Assembly (NCBI GenBank): GCA_963702995.1
Contig: OY969783.1
Location: 3,658,001-3,722,000, forward strand
Length of the DNA stretch: 64,000 bases
From: MFD04580-c1 sp963702995
Lineage (GTDB): Bacteria > Planctomycetota > Phycisphaerae > Tepidisphaerales > Tepidisphaeraceae
Reading direction: 5' to 3'
How positions within the stretch are numbered: position 1 is the stretch's first letter; each line of letters begins with the position of its first letter. Positions 1 to 11,517 of this stretch are shown in pieces. The notes below the pieces were generated by a model. It saw only the letters and a program-made list of their open reading frames with translations, searched no databases and was not told the origin of the DNA. Position numbers and translations under genes: made by a program.

Positions 1-384
1 CACCCGCTCACGCCCCAGCATTCGGAAGACCAGTACCGAGATCATGATGTCCCGCGACCATGAATCGCCAAGCAACTCGTAGGTGTCACCAAACTCCGGC
101 GCGAGCCGAACGAAGTCAAGCAGACGATCAATATCGTGAGGCAGTGACGCGGGAGGCGTACGGACGAAGCCGGCGCGAAGCATGCCAGCGCGAAAGGTGG
201 CTCGCGTCCACTCGAATGCTCGCTGGCCTCTCGTCAGCCGCTCGTTTGGGGAGCCTATCTCATCAATGTTGTTTCTCTGGAATGACGAGAGATGCCGCGT
301 CCAATATGAGACCAAGTGCCGCAGGAACGCGTCGCCTGCGGCGGGTGCGCTGCTTTCGTGACCGCTCGGCTCTTCGACAGTCAT
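1..384 (-). CDS. Partial CDS, possible FkbM-type methyltransferase N-terminal region
   Basis: The frame opens with an ATG at 384 that overlaps the TGA of the ABC ATPase (ATGA) and runs 128 codons without a stop off the left edge. The visible part is soluble, with no signal peptide or membrane segment, and ends near GDSWSRDIMISVLVFRMLG. From memory of the family, this 'SR...l..fR.LG' pattern resembles the segment ahead of the SAM-binding domain in planctomycete FkbM methyltransferases, but the SAM motifs themselves lie outside the window. Translational coupling to a polysaccharide exporter fits a glycan-modifying enzyme. A glycosyltransferase-associated protein is the main alternative. Confidence 0.5.
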   Translation of the reverse strand, partial: MTVEEPSGHESSAPAAGDAFLRHLVSYWTRHLSSFQRNNIDEIGSPNERLTRGQRAFEWTRATFRAGMLRAGFVRTPPASLPHDIDRLLDFVRLAPEFGDTYELLGDSWSRDIMISVLVFRMLGRERV

Positions 385-1702
385 ATCGATCCTTTTCTGA
401 TGAGATCGGGGCGGGAATCAGACCGCAGTCCAATGCCAGCCCCTTCGTCTGTCGAGATCTGCCAGGGGAAAAAGGGCCTGACGGCGCCCGGCCACTTCCC
501 GTACCAATTTCCGGGCGCTGCAAGTCGGTCACTTCGAAGCCCATCACGTCCTCAAGGATGAAGATCGCTGCCGCATCCTGTACTACGATCAGCTTGATTC
601 GAACCTCGCCGTCGTTCAAGAACTGCCCTGGAATGCGAAGGCAAGTTCGGATCAGGCCGGGCGCGGCGTCGAATTGCGGGGAGACCGTCGCAAATAGGCA
701 CGTCCCATCGGGGTTCTGAAAATGGACACTTAGGTTGAGCGTTCGGGCAAACGAATTCTGAAAGTCAAACCGCAGGTCGAGCGGAGTGAGGGTTGTGATG
801 ACCCCAATATTCTCCGAAGAATTGTCGGGCGTCCCTTCGGTGGTAGCCGGCGTCGCGCTGACCTGACGCATGTGAATGCCGTTGTCGCCCGGCGACTGTT
901 CGCCCTCAGACCATTGCCGCTGATTGATCAGCTGGCTCATCGCATGGCGGTTGTAGTTAGCGACCACGGGGCCAGAAGGCCCGAAATCACAGACGCGCCC
1001 TTTCTCAATCCATATTGCCGACTCACACAGACTTGACAGCGCGACAAGGTTGTGGCTAACGAACAAAAGAGTTCGGCCAGCCTTAGCCGCATCACCCATC
1101 TTGCCGAGGCACTTTTTCTGAAACTGCGCGTCGCCGACCGCCAGCACCTCATCGACGATGAGGATCTCCGGCTCCAGGTGGGCCGCCACGGCGAAGGCCA
1201 GGCGGGTGTACATGCCGGACGAGTAGCGCTTCACCGGCGTGTCGAGGAACTTTTCAATCTCCGAGAAGGCGACGATCTCGTCGAACTGGCGGCGGATCTC
1301 GTCACGCTTCATCCCCAGGATCGCGCCGTTGAGGTAGATGTTCTCGCGGCCGGTCAATTCCGGGTGGAAGCCGGTGCCGACCTCCAGCAGGCTGCCGACG
1401 CGGCCGCGGATGTCGATCGTGCCGGTGGTCATCTCCACGATGCGGGAGAGGATCTTGAGCAGCGTGCTCTTCCCCGCGCCGTTGCGGCCGATCACGCCGA
1501 GCACCTCGCCGCGCTTCACCTCGAAGGAGACATCCTTCAGGGCCCAGAATTCTTCGTCGGCGCGGGTGGGGTCGGCGTTGGCGCGGCCGCGTTTGCGGCG
1601 CAGGCCGTCCATGATCGCTTCCTTGAGCGAATCGTGCGGCCGCCGGTGGGCGATGCGGTATTTTTTCCCGAGCCCTTCGACCCGGATCGCGACGTCACTC
1701 AT
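381..1702 (-). CDS. Polysaccharide ABC exporter ATP-binding protein (Wzt-like), frameshifted near 508
   Basis: This is the cytoplasmic ATPase of an ABC-2 exporter for O-antigen or other cell-surface polysaccharide. The nucleotide-binding domain (about residues 1-250) has Walker A GRNGAGKST, signature YSSGM and Walker B EILIVDEV. A C-terminal Wzt-type beta domain (about 290-440) follows. After 'FEVTDLQRP' the frame breaks: the expected ending NWYGKWPGAVRPFF continues in the next frame and stops at 381, so one A is probably missing in the run at 508-510. Read without that correction the protein would end at 263 with an unrelated basic tail. It lies 58 bp behind its permease and shares ATGA with the next gene, so this is one operon. 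Confidence 0.9.
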
Positions 1703-1760
1703 GCGTTGGGTGCCGGTGGGCCGGCGCTTTGGGCGGCCGCTCCGCGCCTGGCGCGGGCGG

Positions 1761-2667
1761 TCAGACGAGGTCGGCGAACTGCTTTTCCATCCTGCGGAAG
1801 AAGTAGAGGCCGCTGACGAAAATCGCGGCCACCATGCAGGGGGCGACGATCAGGCAGTAGAGCGGCGGCGGCGTGCCGCCGAACAGGGACCAGCGCATCC
1901 CTTCGAGGATGCCGGCCATCGGGTTGCTGAGGATGAGATAATACCCGTGCGGCCACTGCTCGCGCGCCTTGCTAAGGGGGTAAACGACCGGGCTGGCATA
2001 CATCCCGATCTGCAGGGCGAAGGGGATCAGGTGGCCGATGTCGCGGTACTGAACGTTCAAGGCGCCCAGCCACAGCCCAACGCCCAGGCCGAGCAGGACC
2101 GCGAGGAGGACGAAGAAGATCGAGAGCGGGATCAGGGGGCTCGGCGAGACCTGGAGGAAGATCGCCACGACGGCCGCGAACGCCGCCCCGATCGCAAAAT
2201 CGAGTAGGCCGCTGAGCACCGGGGAGAGGGGGAAGATCAGCCGCGGGAAATAGATCTTGGACAGCAGGTGCCGATTGTTCACCAGCGAGTTAACGGCCGA
2301 GCTCGTGCAGTGCGAAAACAAGTTGTAGAGGAGCACGCCTGTGAACGCGAAAAGAGGGTAAGGCACGCGGTCCGACGGGATGTGCGCCAGGCCGCTAAAG
2401 ATGAGCGTGAAAATCCCGGCCGTGACCAGGGGGGAAAGGACAACCCAGATCGCCCCCAGGGCGGTCTGCTTGTATCGCACCTGGATGTCGCGGAGGGCGA
2501 GGATCCACAGAAGCTCCCGATATTGCCAGAGCTCCTTGAAATCGACCGCCTCCCACCCTTCCTTGGGGCGAAGGCGAACGTGCGGGAGCGCGGGCGAGGC
2601 GGCAACGGCGGCCGCGTTCGACCGTCTTCGGGCCCGCCGACGGGGCGGGCGTGGGAATTGAAGTCAT
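1761..2667 (-). CDS. ABC-2 type polysaccharide export permease (Wzm-like), N-terminus probably frameshifted
   Basis: This is the inner-membrane permease partner of the adjacent ATPase. It has about six hydrophobic segments and the usual family features: WQYRELLWILALRDIQVRYK near the N-terminus, then LGAIWVVLSPLVTAGIF, and NPMAGILEGMRWSLFG toward the C-terminus. The first in-frame start is a GTG at 2480, inside the conserved RDIQVRYKQT motif, so the real start must lie upstream. The conserved frame stays open to about 2656 without a start codon, while an ATG at 2667 in another frame gives a plausible MTSIPTPAPSAGPK leader. A single indel around 2600-2640 would join them. The start is therefore uncertain; the identity is not. 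Confidence 0.85.
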
Positions 2668-3217
2668 GGGCTCGGCAATGGGCATGGAACCAAACGCTAT
2701 AAACGGGGAGACTCCCCTTTTTGACGCGTCCTGCGCGGACTCCGTCCCCGTCGGGTGCGCGCCGCAGAGGAGGCAGCTTTGCCGCCGCATCCATTCCGGT
2801 CCGCCGGCGAAGAGCTCCCGCATCCAACGAAGCCAGCCCCCCCGCCAGCGGAGGGGAGAAGATACCGGGCCACCGTTAGGAAAAAGTTAACACGGGATCG
2901 TTCGCCTCCGGTCATGGGGCCGACGGTCATGTTCGTCGGTTTGGACGGCTTGGCAAGCGATTGATGGCCATCGCTGGCCGTCTCAACGAGGATTCGATCG
3001 AACGCGGCCGTCGAAAAAACGCCCTGTGGCGAAACGGCGTCTTTGACGGCGCTCTGCGCTGAGGCTCGCGGGCCGCTTTTCTTCCGAAGGGCGGATCGCG
3101 CGGCCGCTGGCGACGCTCTGGATTTCCGCGAATTTCGGATAAGCTGGACCGCGGCCCCGGGAAGCCACTCCGGCCAGACAACTTCAAATCGACACGGTCC
3201 TTCAACGGAGGCTCGCC
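2668..3217. other. Divergent intergenic region
   Basis: About 550 bp lie between the leftward exporter operon and the rightward oxidoreductase. I see no convincing coding frame, RNA or repeat. The only clear signal is a ribosome binding site ACGGAGG at 3205-3211, seven bases before the ATG at 3218. Confidence 0.5.
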
Positions 3218-4567
3218 ATGAATCGTCGTGAATTCCTCAAAACCACCGCGGCCGGCGTCGCCATCTCCGCGCTCGGCGGTTACGTCTACGGGGCGGCCGA
3301 CCAGAAGAATTACCGCGTCGGCCTGATCGGCACCGGCTGGTACGGCAAGAGCGACCTCTGGCGGCTGATCCAGGTCGCGCCGGTGGAAGTGGTTTCGCTC
3401 TGCGACGTCGATCAGCAGATGCTGGCCGGGGCCGCCGACCTGGCCGCCGAGCGGCAGAAATCACACAAAAAGCCCCGCACCTTCACCGACTATCGCGAGA
3501 TGCTCAAGGAGAAGGACCTGGACATCGTCCTGATCGGCTCTCCTGACCACTGGCACGCGCTGCAGATGATCGCGGCCGTCGAATCGGGCGTGGATGTCTA
3601 CTGCCAGAAGCCGATCAGTTGCGACGTGCTGGAAGGCGAGGCGATGGTGGCCGCGGCGCGAAAGACCGGCCGCGTGGTGCAGGTCGGAACCCAGCGCAAG
3701 AGCACGCCCCACCTGGTCGAGGCGAAGAAGAACATCATCAGCACCGGCATGCTGGGCAAAGTCGGGCATGTGGACATCTGCTGCTACTACCACATGCGGG
3801 CCAATGGCAACCCGCCGGTAAGCCCGGTCCCCGCGTTCCTCGATTACGAAATGTGGACCGGCCCCGCGCCGCTCCGCCCGTACGACGGCCTGCCCCACAA
3901 GCGCTGGTGGCGAACGTTCATGGAGTACGGCAACGGGATCGTCGGCGACATGTGCGTCCACATGCTGGATACGACCCGCTGGATGCTCGGCCTGGGCTGG
4001 CCGAAACGGATCTCCTCCACCGGCGGCATCTACGTGGACAAGGAAGGCAAATCGAACATCACCGACACCCAGAGCGCGACCTTCGATTATGGCGACCTGA
4101 CCGTTAACTGGCAGCACCGGAGCTGGGGCGGCCCGGCCGACCCGAAGTACCCCTGGTCGCTCACGCTCTATGGCGAAAAAGGGACCTTGCGGGCGAGCGT
4201 CACGAGCTACGACTTCACCCCCGAAGGCAAAGGGGAGCCGATCCACCGCGACTGCGTCTACGAACGGGAGCAGTTCCCCGAGGACGTCACCGAGAAGGAC
4301 ATCGAACTTCACGCCGCCCCCGCCACCCGCGCACACATGAAGGACTTCCTCGCCGCCATCGAGAACCGCGGCAAACCGGTTGCCGACATCGAAGAGGGGC
4401 ACATCTCCACCGCGTCATGCATCCTGGCCAACGTCGCAATGAAGCTCGGGCGGCCGCTGACCTACGATCAAGCGACCCGGCAGGTGGTCGGGGACGCCGA
4501 GGCGACCGCCCTGCTCCGCCGCCCCTACCGGGCCAACTATCGGCACCCGGGAGCGGCGAACGCGTGA
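3218..4567 (+). CDS. Gfo/Idh/MocA family oxidoreductase with Tat-like leader
   Basis: Predicted NAD(P)-dependent sugar or inositol dehydrogenase-type protein of 449 residues, probably exported in folded form. The N-terminus MNRREFLKTTAAGVAISALG is a Tat-like leader. A Rossmann fold follows with GLIGTGWYG (about residues 35-43), SLCDVD, IVLIGSPDHWH and the CQKPISCDV motif that replaces the usual EKP of the family. The C-terminal alpha/beta domain contains WMLGLGWPKRISSTGG. ATG at 3218 is backed by ACGGAGG seven bases upstream. Planctomycetes carry many such paralogs; the substrate cannot be read from sequence. It is convergent with the next paralog at 4761-6212. Confidence 0.9.
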   Translation: MNRREFLKTTAAGVAISALGGYVYGAADQKNYRVGLIGTGWYGKSDLWRLIQVAPVEVVSLCDVDQQMLAGAADLAAERQKSHKKPRTFTDYREMLKEKDLDIVLIGSPDHWHALQMIAAVESGVDVYCQKPISCDVLEGEAMVAAARKTGRVVQVGTQRKSTPHLVEAKKNIISTGMLGKVGHVDICCYYHMRANGNPPVSPVPAFLDYEMWTGPAPLRPYDGLPHKRWWRTFMEYGNGIVGDMCVHMLDTTRWMLGLGWPKRISSTGGIYVDKEGKSNITDTQSATFDYGDLTVNWQHRSWGGPADPKYPWSLTLYGEKGTLRASVTSYDFTPEGKGEPIHRDCVYEREQFPEDVTEKDIELHAAPATRAHMKDFLAAIENRGKPVADIEEGHISTASCILANVAMKLGRPLTYDQATRQVVGDAEATALLRRPYRANYRHPGAANA

Positions 4568-4760
4568 ATGACCGCGCGGGCCGCCGACCGATGCGCCGTT
4601 CCTTAAAGCCGGGCGTCGAGGGCTGCTCGATCTTCCTGTGTCAACCGGAAGACGTGGTCGCTTCTCGCGGCCGCGTCCCCGCCGTTCCGGCGGGCGACGC
4701 GGCCGCACGCGGCGCGCCTCCGCGCGGAAGTCGTCTCCCGGTGCCCAACCAGGAGCGGCG

Positions 4761-6212
4761 TTACAACGCCCAAGGCTCCCGGTACTGCCGCTTGAGGAAA
4801 CGCTCGGCTTCAGGGGCGTTGGGGAACTTGAGGTTAGGGCCGTCCCACTCAAGCTTCTTGCCGGCGGCACGAATGGCGACGTTGCCGAGGAGGATGGCTT
4901 CGGTCAGCATCCCCGCGTAATCGAAATTGCTGAGCGCAGGTGGGCCACCTCGGGCGGCCGCCAGCCATTCGACCTTCTGGCCTTCATCGTACGTCTTGGT
5001 CCCCCCGCCGAGCGGGTTTCGTGGCAGCGTCTGCGGCGGCGCTTTGTAATCGCGATAATGCTCGGCCGGCAGCAGCTCCCACTCCCTGCCGTCGTCGGTT
5101 GGCGAGTAGAGGATCCCCTTGTCCCCCACCGTGATCGACCCGCCGATGGCCAGGCCGACTTTCTTCCCGTCGGCGACGCGCTTGTCATCGCGGCTGGCCA
5201 GGGCCTTGTTGTATTCGGACACCACCTTCTCCACGAGCTCGCTCGGCGGCTGGACGACCTTGCCGTCCTGGTGCCCTTCGTACCAGTACATCTTCACCGG
5301 CGGCAGGTCGCCGCGCTGCGGGAACTCGTAGGCGATCCGCGCCCAGGCGGGATAGGTTTCGGGGTTCAAGTCTTCGCTCGATGCCTGGATGCTGGTCGGG
5401 TGGCCGAGCTTGAGCGCCATGAAGGGAAGGTTGGCGGTGTGGCAGCCCATGTCGCCCAGCGCCCCGCAGCCGAAATCCCACCACCCGCGCCAGTTGTGGG
5501 GATGATAAAACTTGGCGCCGTACGGCCGCGTTGGCGCGGTGCCGAGCCAGTTGTCCCAGTGCAGGTATTCGGGCACGGCCAGTTCCGGCGGGCGCTCCTT
5601 GATGTCGGGCGACTGCGGCCACCAGCCGGTCGGCCGATCCGTCCAGACGTGCACTTCGCGCACGGTGCCGATCAGGCCCGCCTGAATGACTTCGACCCCT
5701 TCACGCAGCTTGTCGGTGCTCGTCCCCTGGTTCCCCATCTGCGTGGAGACCTTGTGCTCCTTGGCCGCGAGCCGCAACTGCCGAGCCTCGAACACGTCGT
5801 GGGTCATCGGCTTCTGCGTGTAGACGTGCTTGCCGAGCTTGATCGCCATCATCGTGGCGACGGCGTGCGTGTGGTCGGGCGTTGACACCGTCACCGCGTC
5901 AACATCCTTGCCCATCTCGTCGAACAGCTTCCGGAAGTCCGTGAAAGCTTTCGCCTTCGGGTATTTCTTGGCCTTCTGGGCCAGCCGCTTCTCGTCCACA
6001 TCGCAGATGGCGATCAGGTTGCCATGCTTGCCCGCCTGGTCCGAGTCGCCGTCCCCTTTGCCGCCGATCCCGATGCTCACGATGTTGATCCGCTCGTTGG
6101 GCGAGGTGAGCTTCAGCTCATCCGCCCAGGTGGCGCGGCCCGCGACCCAGAAGCCCGCCCCGGCGGCCGCCGAGAGCTGGAGGAACTGACGACGATTGGT
6201 GCGTTTGCTCAT
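4761..6212 (-). CDS. Gfo/Idh/MocA family oxidoreductase with Tat leader
   Basis: Second paralog, 483 residues. The chosen start at 6212 gives MSKRTNRRQFLQLSAAAGAG, a Tat leader with the twin arginine; an ATG eight codons upstream would add residues ahead of it. The Rossmann domain shows SIGIGGKGDGD, AICDVDEK, VTVSTPDHTHA and TQKPMTHDVFEARQL (KP catalytic-lysine region). The C-terminal domain contains DFGCGALGDMGCH, typical of the planctomycete subgroup. Probably periplasmic NAD(P)-linked sugar oxidoreductase; substrate unknown. It is followed downstream, convergently, by the other paralog. It could have a structural rather than catalytic role, as many members are uncharacterised. Confidence 0.9.
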   Translation of the reverse strand: MSKRTNRRQFLQLSAAAGAGFWVAGRATWADELKLTSPNERINIVSIGIGGKGDGDSDQAGKHGNLIAICDVDEKRLAQKAKKYPKAKAFTDFRKLFDEMGKDVDAVTVSTPDHTHAVATMMAIKLGKHVYTQKPMTHDVFEARQLRLAAKEHKVSTQMGNQGTSTDKLREGVEVIQAGLIGTVREVHVWTDRPTGWWPQSPDIKERPPELAVPEYLHWDNWLGTAPTRPYGAKFYHPHNWRGWWDFGCGALGDMGCHTANLPFMALKLGHPTSIQASSEDLNPETYPAWARIAYEFPQRGDLPPVKMYWYEGHQDGKVVQPPSELVEKVVSEYNKALASRDDKRVADGKKVGLAIGGSITVGDKGILYSPTDDGREWELLPAEHYRDYKAPPQTLPRNPLGGGTKTYDEGQKVEWLAAARGGPPALSNFDYAGMLTEAILLGNVAIRAAGKKLEWDGPNLKFPNAPEAERFLKRQYREPWAL

Positions 6213-6304
6213 AAGGTTCTCGACGTGAACGATCACTCCGAACGGCCTCGGCGGCGCGGGCCCGCACGCGGCACGGCTCGCTCTTCTTCGTTTGCGGCTC
6301 TCCG

Positions 6305-7240
6305 TCAGACGGGTCGAATCGACGCTCCGATGGCCTTCGCCATCTTATAGAGCATCCCCAGCATCGGCATCTTGGCGCCGGCGCCGGTCCCCTGGCGGAG
6401 CGGCTCGCCGAGGATGGCTTCGATCTCCAGGTCCCGGCGCTGACGACGGTCAACCTGCATGCTGGTGAGATAGGCGCCCATCGGACGCGTGCTTTCGATC
6501 AGGCGGTCGGCCAGCCCTTCGGGCAACGCCGCCCCGACCGCCGCCGCCCCATCGATCACCTCTTGCATCAGGCCCGTCACCAATCGCATGGACTCGGGTG
6601 TGGCGATGAGCCGGTCCGTCGTCCAATCCAGCACGGTGCCCAGGCCATTGAACGGGATGTTCCAGCAGAGCTTCTGCCATCGCCCCCGGCGCAGGTCCTC
6701 AAGCGGCTCGCAGTCGATTCGCGACGCCTTGAACAGCGCCGCGATCCGGTCCACACGCTCGCTGCGGCCGCCCCCAAACTCGCCGATCCGAACCCAACCC
6801 TGTGCAATATGATGTATCGCCCCAGGCCCAATCCGGTTGATGCACGTGAAGGCAATTCCGCCGAGGACGTGCTCCCTGCCAAACAGGGCCGCCAGACACT
6901 CCTCGTTCCCCAGGCCATTCTGCAGGGTCAGAATCGCGGTGTCGCTCTTCAGGATTGGCGCGATCAGCGGCTCAAACTGATCGTTCACTGTGGTCTTAAG
7001 CGTGACCAGGACCAGGTCGGCCTTGGGAAGTTTGCTCGGGTCGTTGGCGGCGCCGAACGTTCCTGGCGCGAGCGTAAAATCGCCATCAATGCTCCTGACC
7101 GACCACCCTCGCTCGCGGATCTCGGGAAAATCGCTTCGGAGGAGGAAGTGGACATCGCTCCCATGCTGCGCCAGCCGGGCGCCGTAATAGCCGCCGACGG
7201 CGCCGGAGCCGATGACGCAGATCGTGGGTTGAGCGAGCAT
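6305..7240 (-). CDS. Ketopantoate reductase family protein (PanE/ApbA)
   Basis: Cytoplasmic NADPH-dependent 2-dehydropantoate 2-reductase-like enzyme of 311 residues, a usual family length; the classical reaction makes pantoate for coenzyme A. The start at 7240 places the dinucleotide motif GSGAVGGYYG at residues 9-18; a longer frame upstream adds only an implausible basic stretch. Other family features are LVTLKTT, LTLQNGLGNEE and the C-terminal domain with LCWNIPFNGLGTVLD and the conserved RQRRDLEIEAILGEPLRQG. Family members also reduce other 2-keto acids, so the pantothenate role is inferred. It is divergent from the SGNH-like gene at 7300. Confidence 0.85.
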   Translation of the reverse strand: MLAQPTICVIGSGAVGGYYGARLAQHGSDVHFLLRSDFPEIRERGWSVRSIDGDFTLAPGTFGAANDPSKLPKADLVLVTLKTTVNDQFEPLIAPILKSDTAILTLQNGLGNEECLAALFGREHVLGGIAFTCINRIGPGAIHHIAQGWVRIGEFGGGRSERVDRIAALFKASRIDCEPLEDLRRGRWQKLCWNIPFNGLGTVLDWTTDRLIATPESMRLVTGLMQEVIDGAAAVGAALPEGLADRLIESTRPMGAYLTSMQVDRRQRRDLEIEAILGEPLRQGTGAGAKMPMLGMLYKMAKAIGASIRPV

Positions 7241-7299
7241 GAACGCCTTTACCGCGGCCCTTGAAGCACGTCCGGCCGCCGCAGGGTAACATGGACCCA

Positions 7300-8274
7300 A
7301 TGCGGAACCGATTCTCTCAAGTGGGCGGATGGAAATCGAGCGCGGCGGCCGCGGCTCGCGTCATGCTCCTGGCGGTGGCGGCTCTTTGTCTGACCTTCGG
7401 CCCGGCGTCGAAATCCGCCGCCGACGAAGCGGCGCCGGCCGCCCACAACGCCGCGACGCCGGCGCTGACCAAGGGCCAGCGGATCTTCTTCTGTGGGCAT
7501 AGCTTTCACGTCCACGTGCCGGCCATGCTCGACGAGATCGCCAGGTCCGGCGGGTTCACCGATCAGGTGATCGTCGGCAAGTCGATGATCGGCGGCTCCA
7601 AGTCGCTCCGCCACTGGGAGGTGCCCGACGAGAAGAACCAGGCCAAGCAGGCGCTGAAGGCCGGCACGGTGGACGTGCTCACGCTGACGCCGATCTACCT
7701 CCCCGACGACGGCATCGAAAAGTTCGCGCAGCTCGGCCTTGCCCACAACCCGGACATCCGCGTCACGGTGCAGGAGTTCTGGCTGCCGTTCGATCAATAC
7801 GAGCCGCACAATTACGACCCGCCCAAGATCCCGCCCCCGGCAAAGGTTGACCACAACGCCGCCACCGTCGATTCGCTTCGGGCGATGCACAAGCGTTACT
7901 TCGACGAGATGAACGAGCACGTCGAGGCGGTCAACAGGAAGCTGGGCAAGCCAGTCCTGGCGGTCGTGCCGATGGGGCAGGCCGTCATCGCGCTGCGCGA
8001 GAAAATCATCGCCGGCGAAGCGCCGGGCCTGAAGTCGCAGGAAGACCTCTTCACCGACGCGCTGGGCCATCCGACCGCGCCGCTGCAGGCGCTGATCACC
8101 TACGCCCACTATGCCGTCATCTACCGCAAGAGCCCCGTCGGCTTGCCCGTGCCGAAGGTCTTCGCCACCTCCAGGGTGCCGGCGGCCGATCGGGAGAATC
8201 TGAACCTCCTGCTCCAGCAGATCGCCTGGGGATCGGTGACGCACCACCCCCTGAGCGGCGTGACCGCCGAATAG
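7300..8274 (+). CDS. Secreted SGNH-hydrolase-like protein, GHSFH variant
   Basis: A 324-residue protein with an N-terminal hydrophobic leader (about residues 14-38) and then GQRIFFCGHSFHVHVPAML. The position resembles block I (GDS) of SGNH hydrolases but has GHS in place of GDS; a GKSMIGGS stretch and repeated LTLTPIYL strands also fit the fold. I see no unambiguous C-terminal DxxH; the protein ends TSRVPAADRENLNLLLQQIAW. Start ATG 7300 or ATG 7291 are both possible. It is followed after 20 bp by the thiolase but does not share its theme. Function not known; inferred extracytoplasmic. Confidence 0.65.
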   Translation: MRNRFSQVGGWKSSAAAAARVMLLAVAALCLTFGPASKSAADEAAPAAHNAATPALTKGQRIFFCGHSFHVHVPAMLDEIARSGGFTDQVIVGKSMIGGSKSLRHWEVPDEKNQAKQALKAGTVDVLTLTPIYLPDDGIEKFAQLGLAHNPDIRVTVQEFWLPFDQYEPHNYDPPKIPPPAKVDHNAATVDSLRAMHKRYFDEMNEHVEAVNRKLGKPVLAVVPMGQAVIALREKIIAGEAPGLKSQEDLFTDALGHPTAPLQALITYAHYAVIYRKSPVGLPVPKVFATSRVPAADRENLNLLLQQIAWGSVTHHPLSGVTAE

Positions 8275-8294
8275 GCCCGCCTTCCTACCCCACC

Positions 8295-9419
8295 ATGAAA
8301 CCGATCTGGATTGTCTCCGCGCGTCGGACACCGCAGGGCCGCTTCCTCGGCGCACTGGCCGACCGATCGGCCGTCGAACTCGGCGTGGTCGCCGCGAAGG
8401 CGGCACTGTCGGGGATCGACGCGGCCGTCATCGACTCGGTCATCGTCGGCAACGTGCTGGGCGCGGGGCTGGGGATGAACGTCGCCCGACAGATCGCCAT
8501 CGGCGCAGGGCTCCCGGTCAGCACGCCCGCGTTCAGCGTGAACATGATGTGCGCGTCCGGGATGCAGGCCGTCATCCTCGCGACGCAGGCCGTCCACGCC
8601 GGCTCGGCGCGGATGGTGCTGTGCGGCGGCACCGAATCGATGTCCAACGCGGCTTACGTCCTGAACCGCGCCCGCGGCGGCTACAAGCTCGGAGACGGCG
8701 TGCTGATCGACACGCTCCTGCGCGACGGGCTGGTCGATGCGTTCAGCGACGAACACATGGGCCTGACGGCCGAGCGCGTCGCGGCGCGGTGCGACGTCTC
8801 CCGCGCCGATCAGGACGCCTTCGCGGCCCAGAGCCAGAGCCGGTACGGCGCCGCCCTGGCGGCCGGCCGCTTCACCGACGAGATCGCGCCCGTCGGCACC
8901 GTGACAACCGACGAGCACCCCCGGCCGGGGACAACGGCCGCCAAACTCGCGTCGCTGAAACCGGCCTTCGCGCCCGACGGGACGGTGACCGCCGGTAACG
9001 CATCGGGCATCAACGACGGCGCCGCCATGCTGGTCGTCTGCGACGCCGACCGCGGCCGCCAGCTCGGGCTGTCCCCGCTGATGGTGATCACCCGGCACGC
9101 GTCGGTCGGTTGCGAGCCGGCCGTCATGGGCCTGGGCCCCATCCACGCGACGCGGCGAGTCAGCGACGACATCGGCGAATTCGATATGATCGAGCTGAAC
9201 GAGGCCTTCGCCGCACAGTCCCTCGCCTGCATCCGCGAGCTGGGATTGGACGAGGCGAGAGTGAACCCCGATGGCGGTGCGATCGCCCTGGGGCATCCGA
9301 TCGGCGCGTCGGGCGCGCGGTTGCTCGTCCACTTGGCGCACCGGCGGCCGCGTCGCGGGCTGGCGACGCTCTGCGTCGGCGGCGGCATGGGGTGCGCGGT
9401 AGTTGTTGAGCGGCCTTAA
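8295..9419 (+). CDS. Acetyl-CoA C-acetyltransferase (thiolase)
   Basis: Cleaves acetoacetyl-CoA with CoA into two acetyl-CoA, or the reverse. The protein has 374 residues, slightly short of the usual 390. The nucleophile lies in NMMCASGMQ (Cys86), the histidine region is GGAIALGHPIGASGARLL, and the second catalytic cysteine is in CVGGGMGCAVVVE at the C-terminus. NEAFAAQSLAC is also conserved. It is the first gene of a run with acyl-CoA synthetase, 3-hydroxybutyrate dehydrogenase and GntP permease, which argues for the degradative direction on ketone bodies. A 244-bp gap separates it from the next gene, so that gene may have its own promoter. Confidence 0.9.
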   Translation: MKPIWIVSARRTPQGRFLGALADRSAVELGVVAAKAALSGIDAAVIDSVIVGNVLGAGLGMNVARQIAIGAGLPVSTPAFSVNMMCASGMQAVILATQAVHAGSARMVLCGGTESMSNAAYVLNRARGGYKLGDGVLIDTLLRDGLVDAFSDEHMGLTAERVAARCDVSRADQDAFAAQSQSRYGAALAAGRFTDEIAPVGTVTTDEHPRPGTTAAKLASLKPAFAPDGTVTAGNASGINDGAAMLVVCDADRGRQLGLSPLMVITRHASVGCEPAVMGLGPIHATRRVSDDIGEFDMIELNEAFAAQSLACIRELGLDEARVNPDGGAIALGHPIGASGARLLVHLAHRRPRRGLATLCVGGGMGCAVVVERP

Positions 9420-9663
9420 GAGGTCGCTCTATATAAGCAAGGCTCCGATCGCGGGTAGGGTCCGTCCGGGACGCGTCAATCGGCCTACGGTGCTCGAGAA
9501 TGTCGCAGCGTCCCGCGCGGACGTTTTGACTTCGACGGCCGATAGCAGACGGATGATCGGTCCGCACGGGAGGCGATGCGGCAGCCTGTATCCCGGAAGC
9601 AATCGCCCCCTCGCGTACAGTCCGACATTGGCACTCGCAGCTTCTTCGGAACCGGGCTAATTC

Positions 9664-11513
<1,850 letters not shown>

Positions 11514-11517
<4 letters not shown>

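Noticed and set aside
60..719. 219-residue plus-strand frame at the left edge
   Set aside because: Antisense to the ABC ATPase C-terminus and the partial methyltransferase-like gene; basic low-quality composition.
3461..4402. 313-residue minus-strand frame opposite the first Gfo/Idh/MocA gene
   Set aside because: Shadow of the conserved plus-strand gene, with no independent motif or ribosome site.
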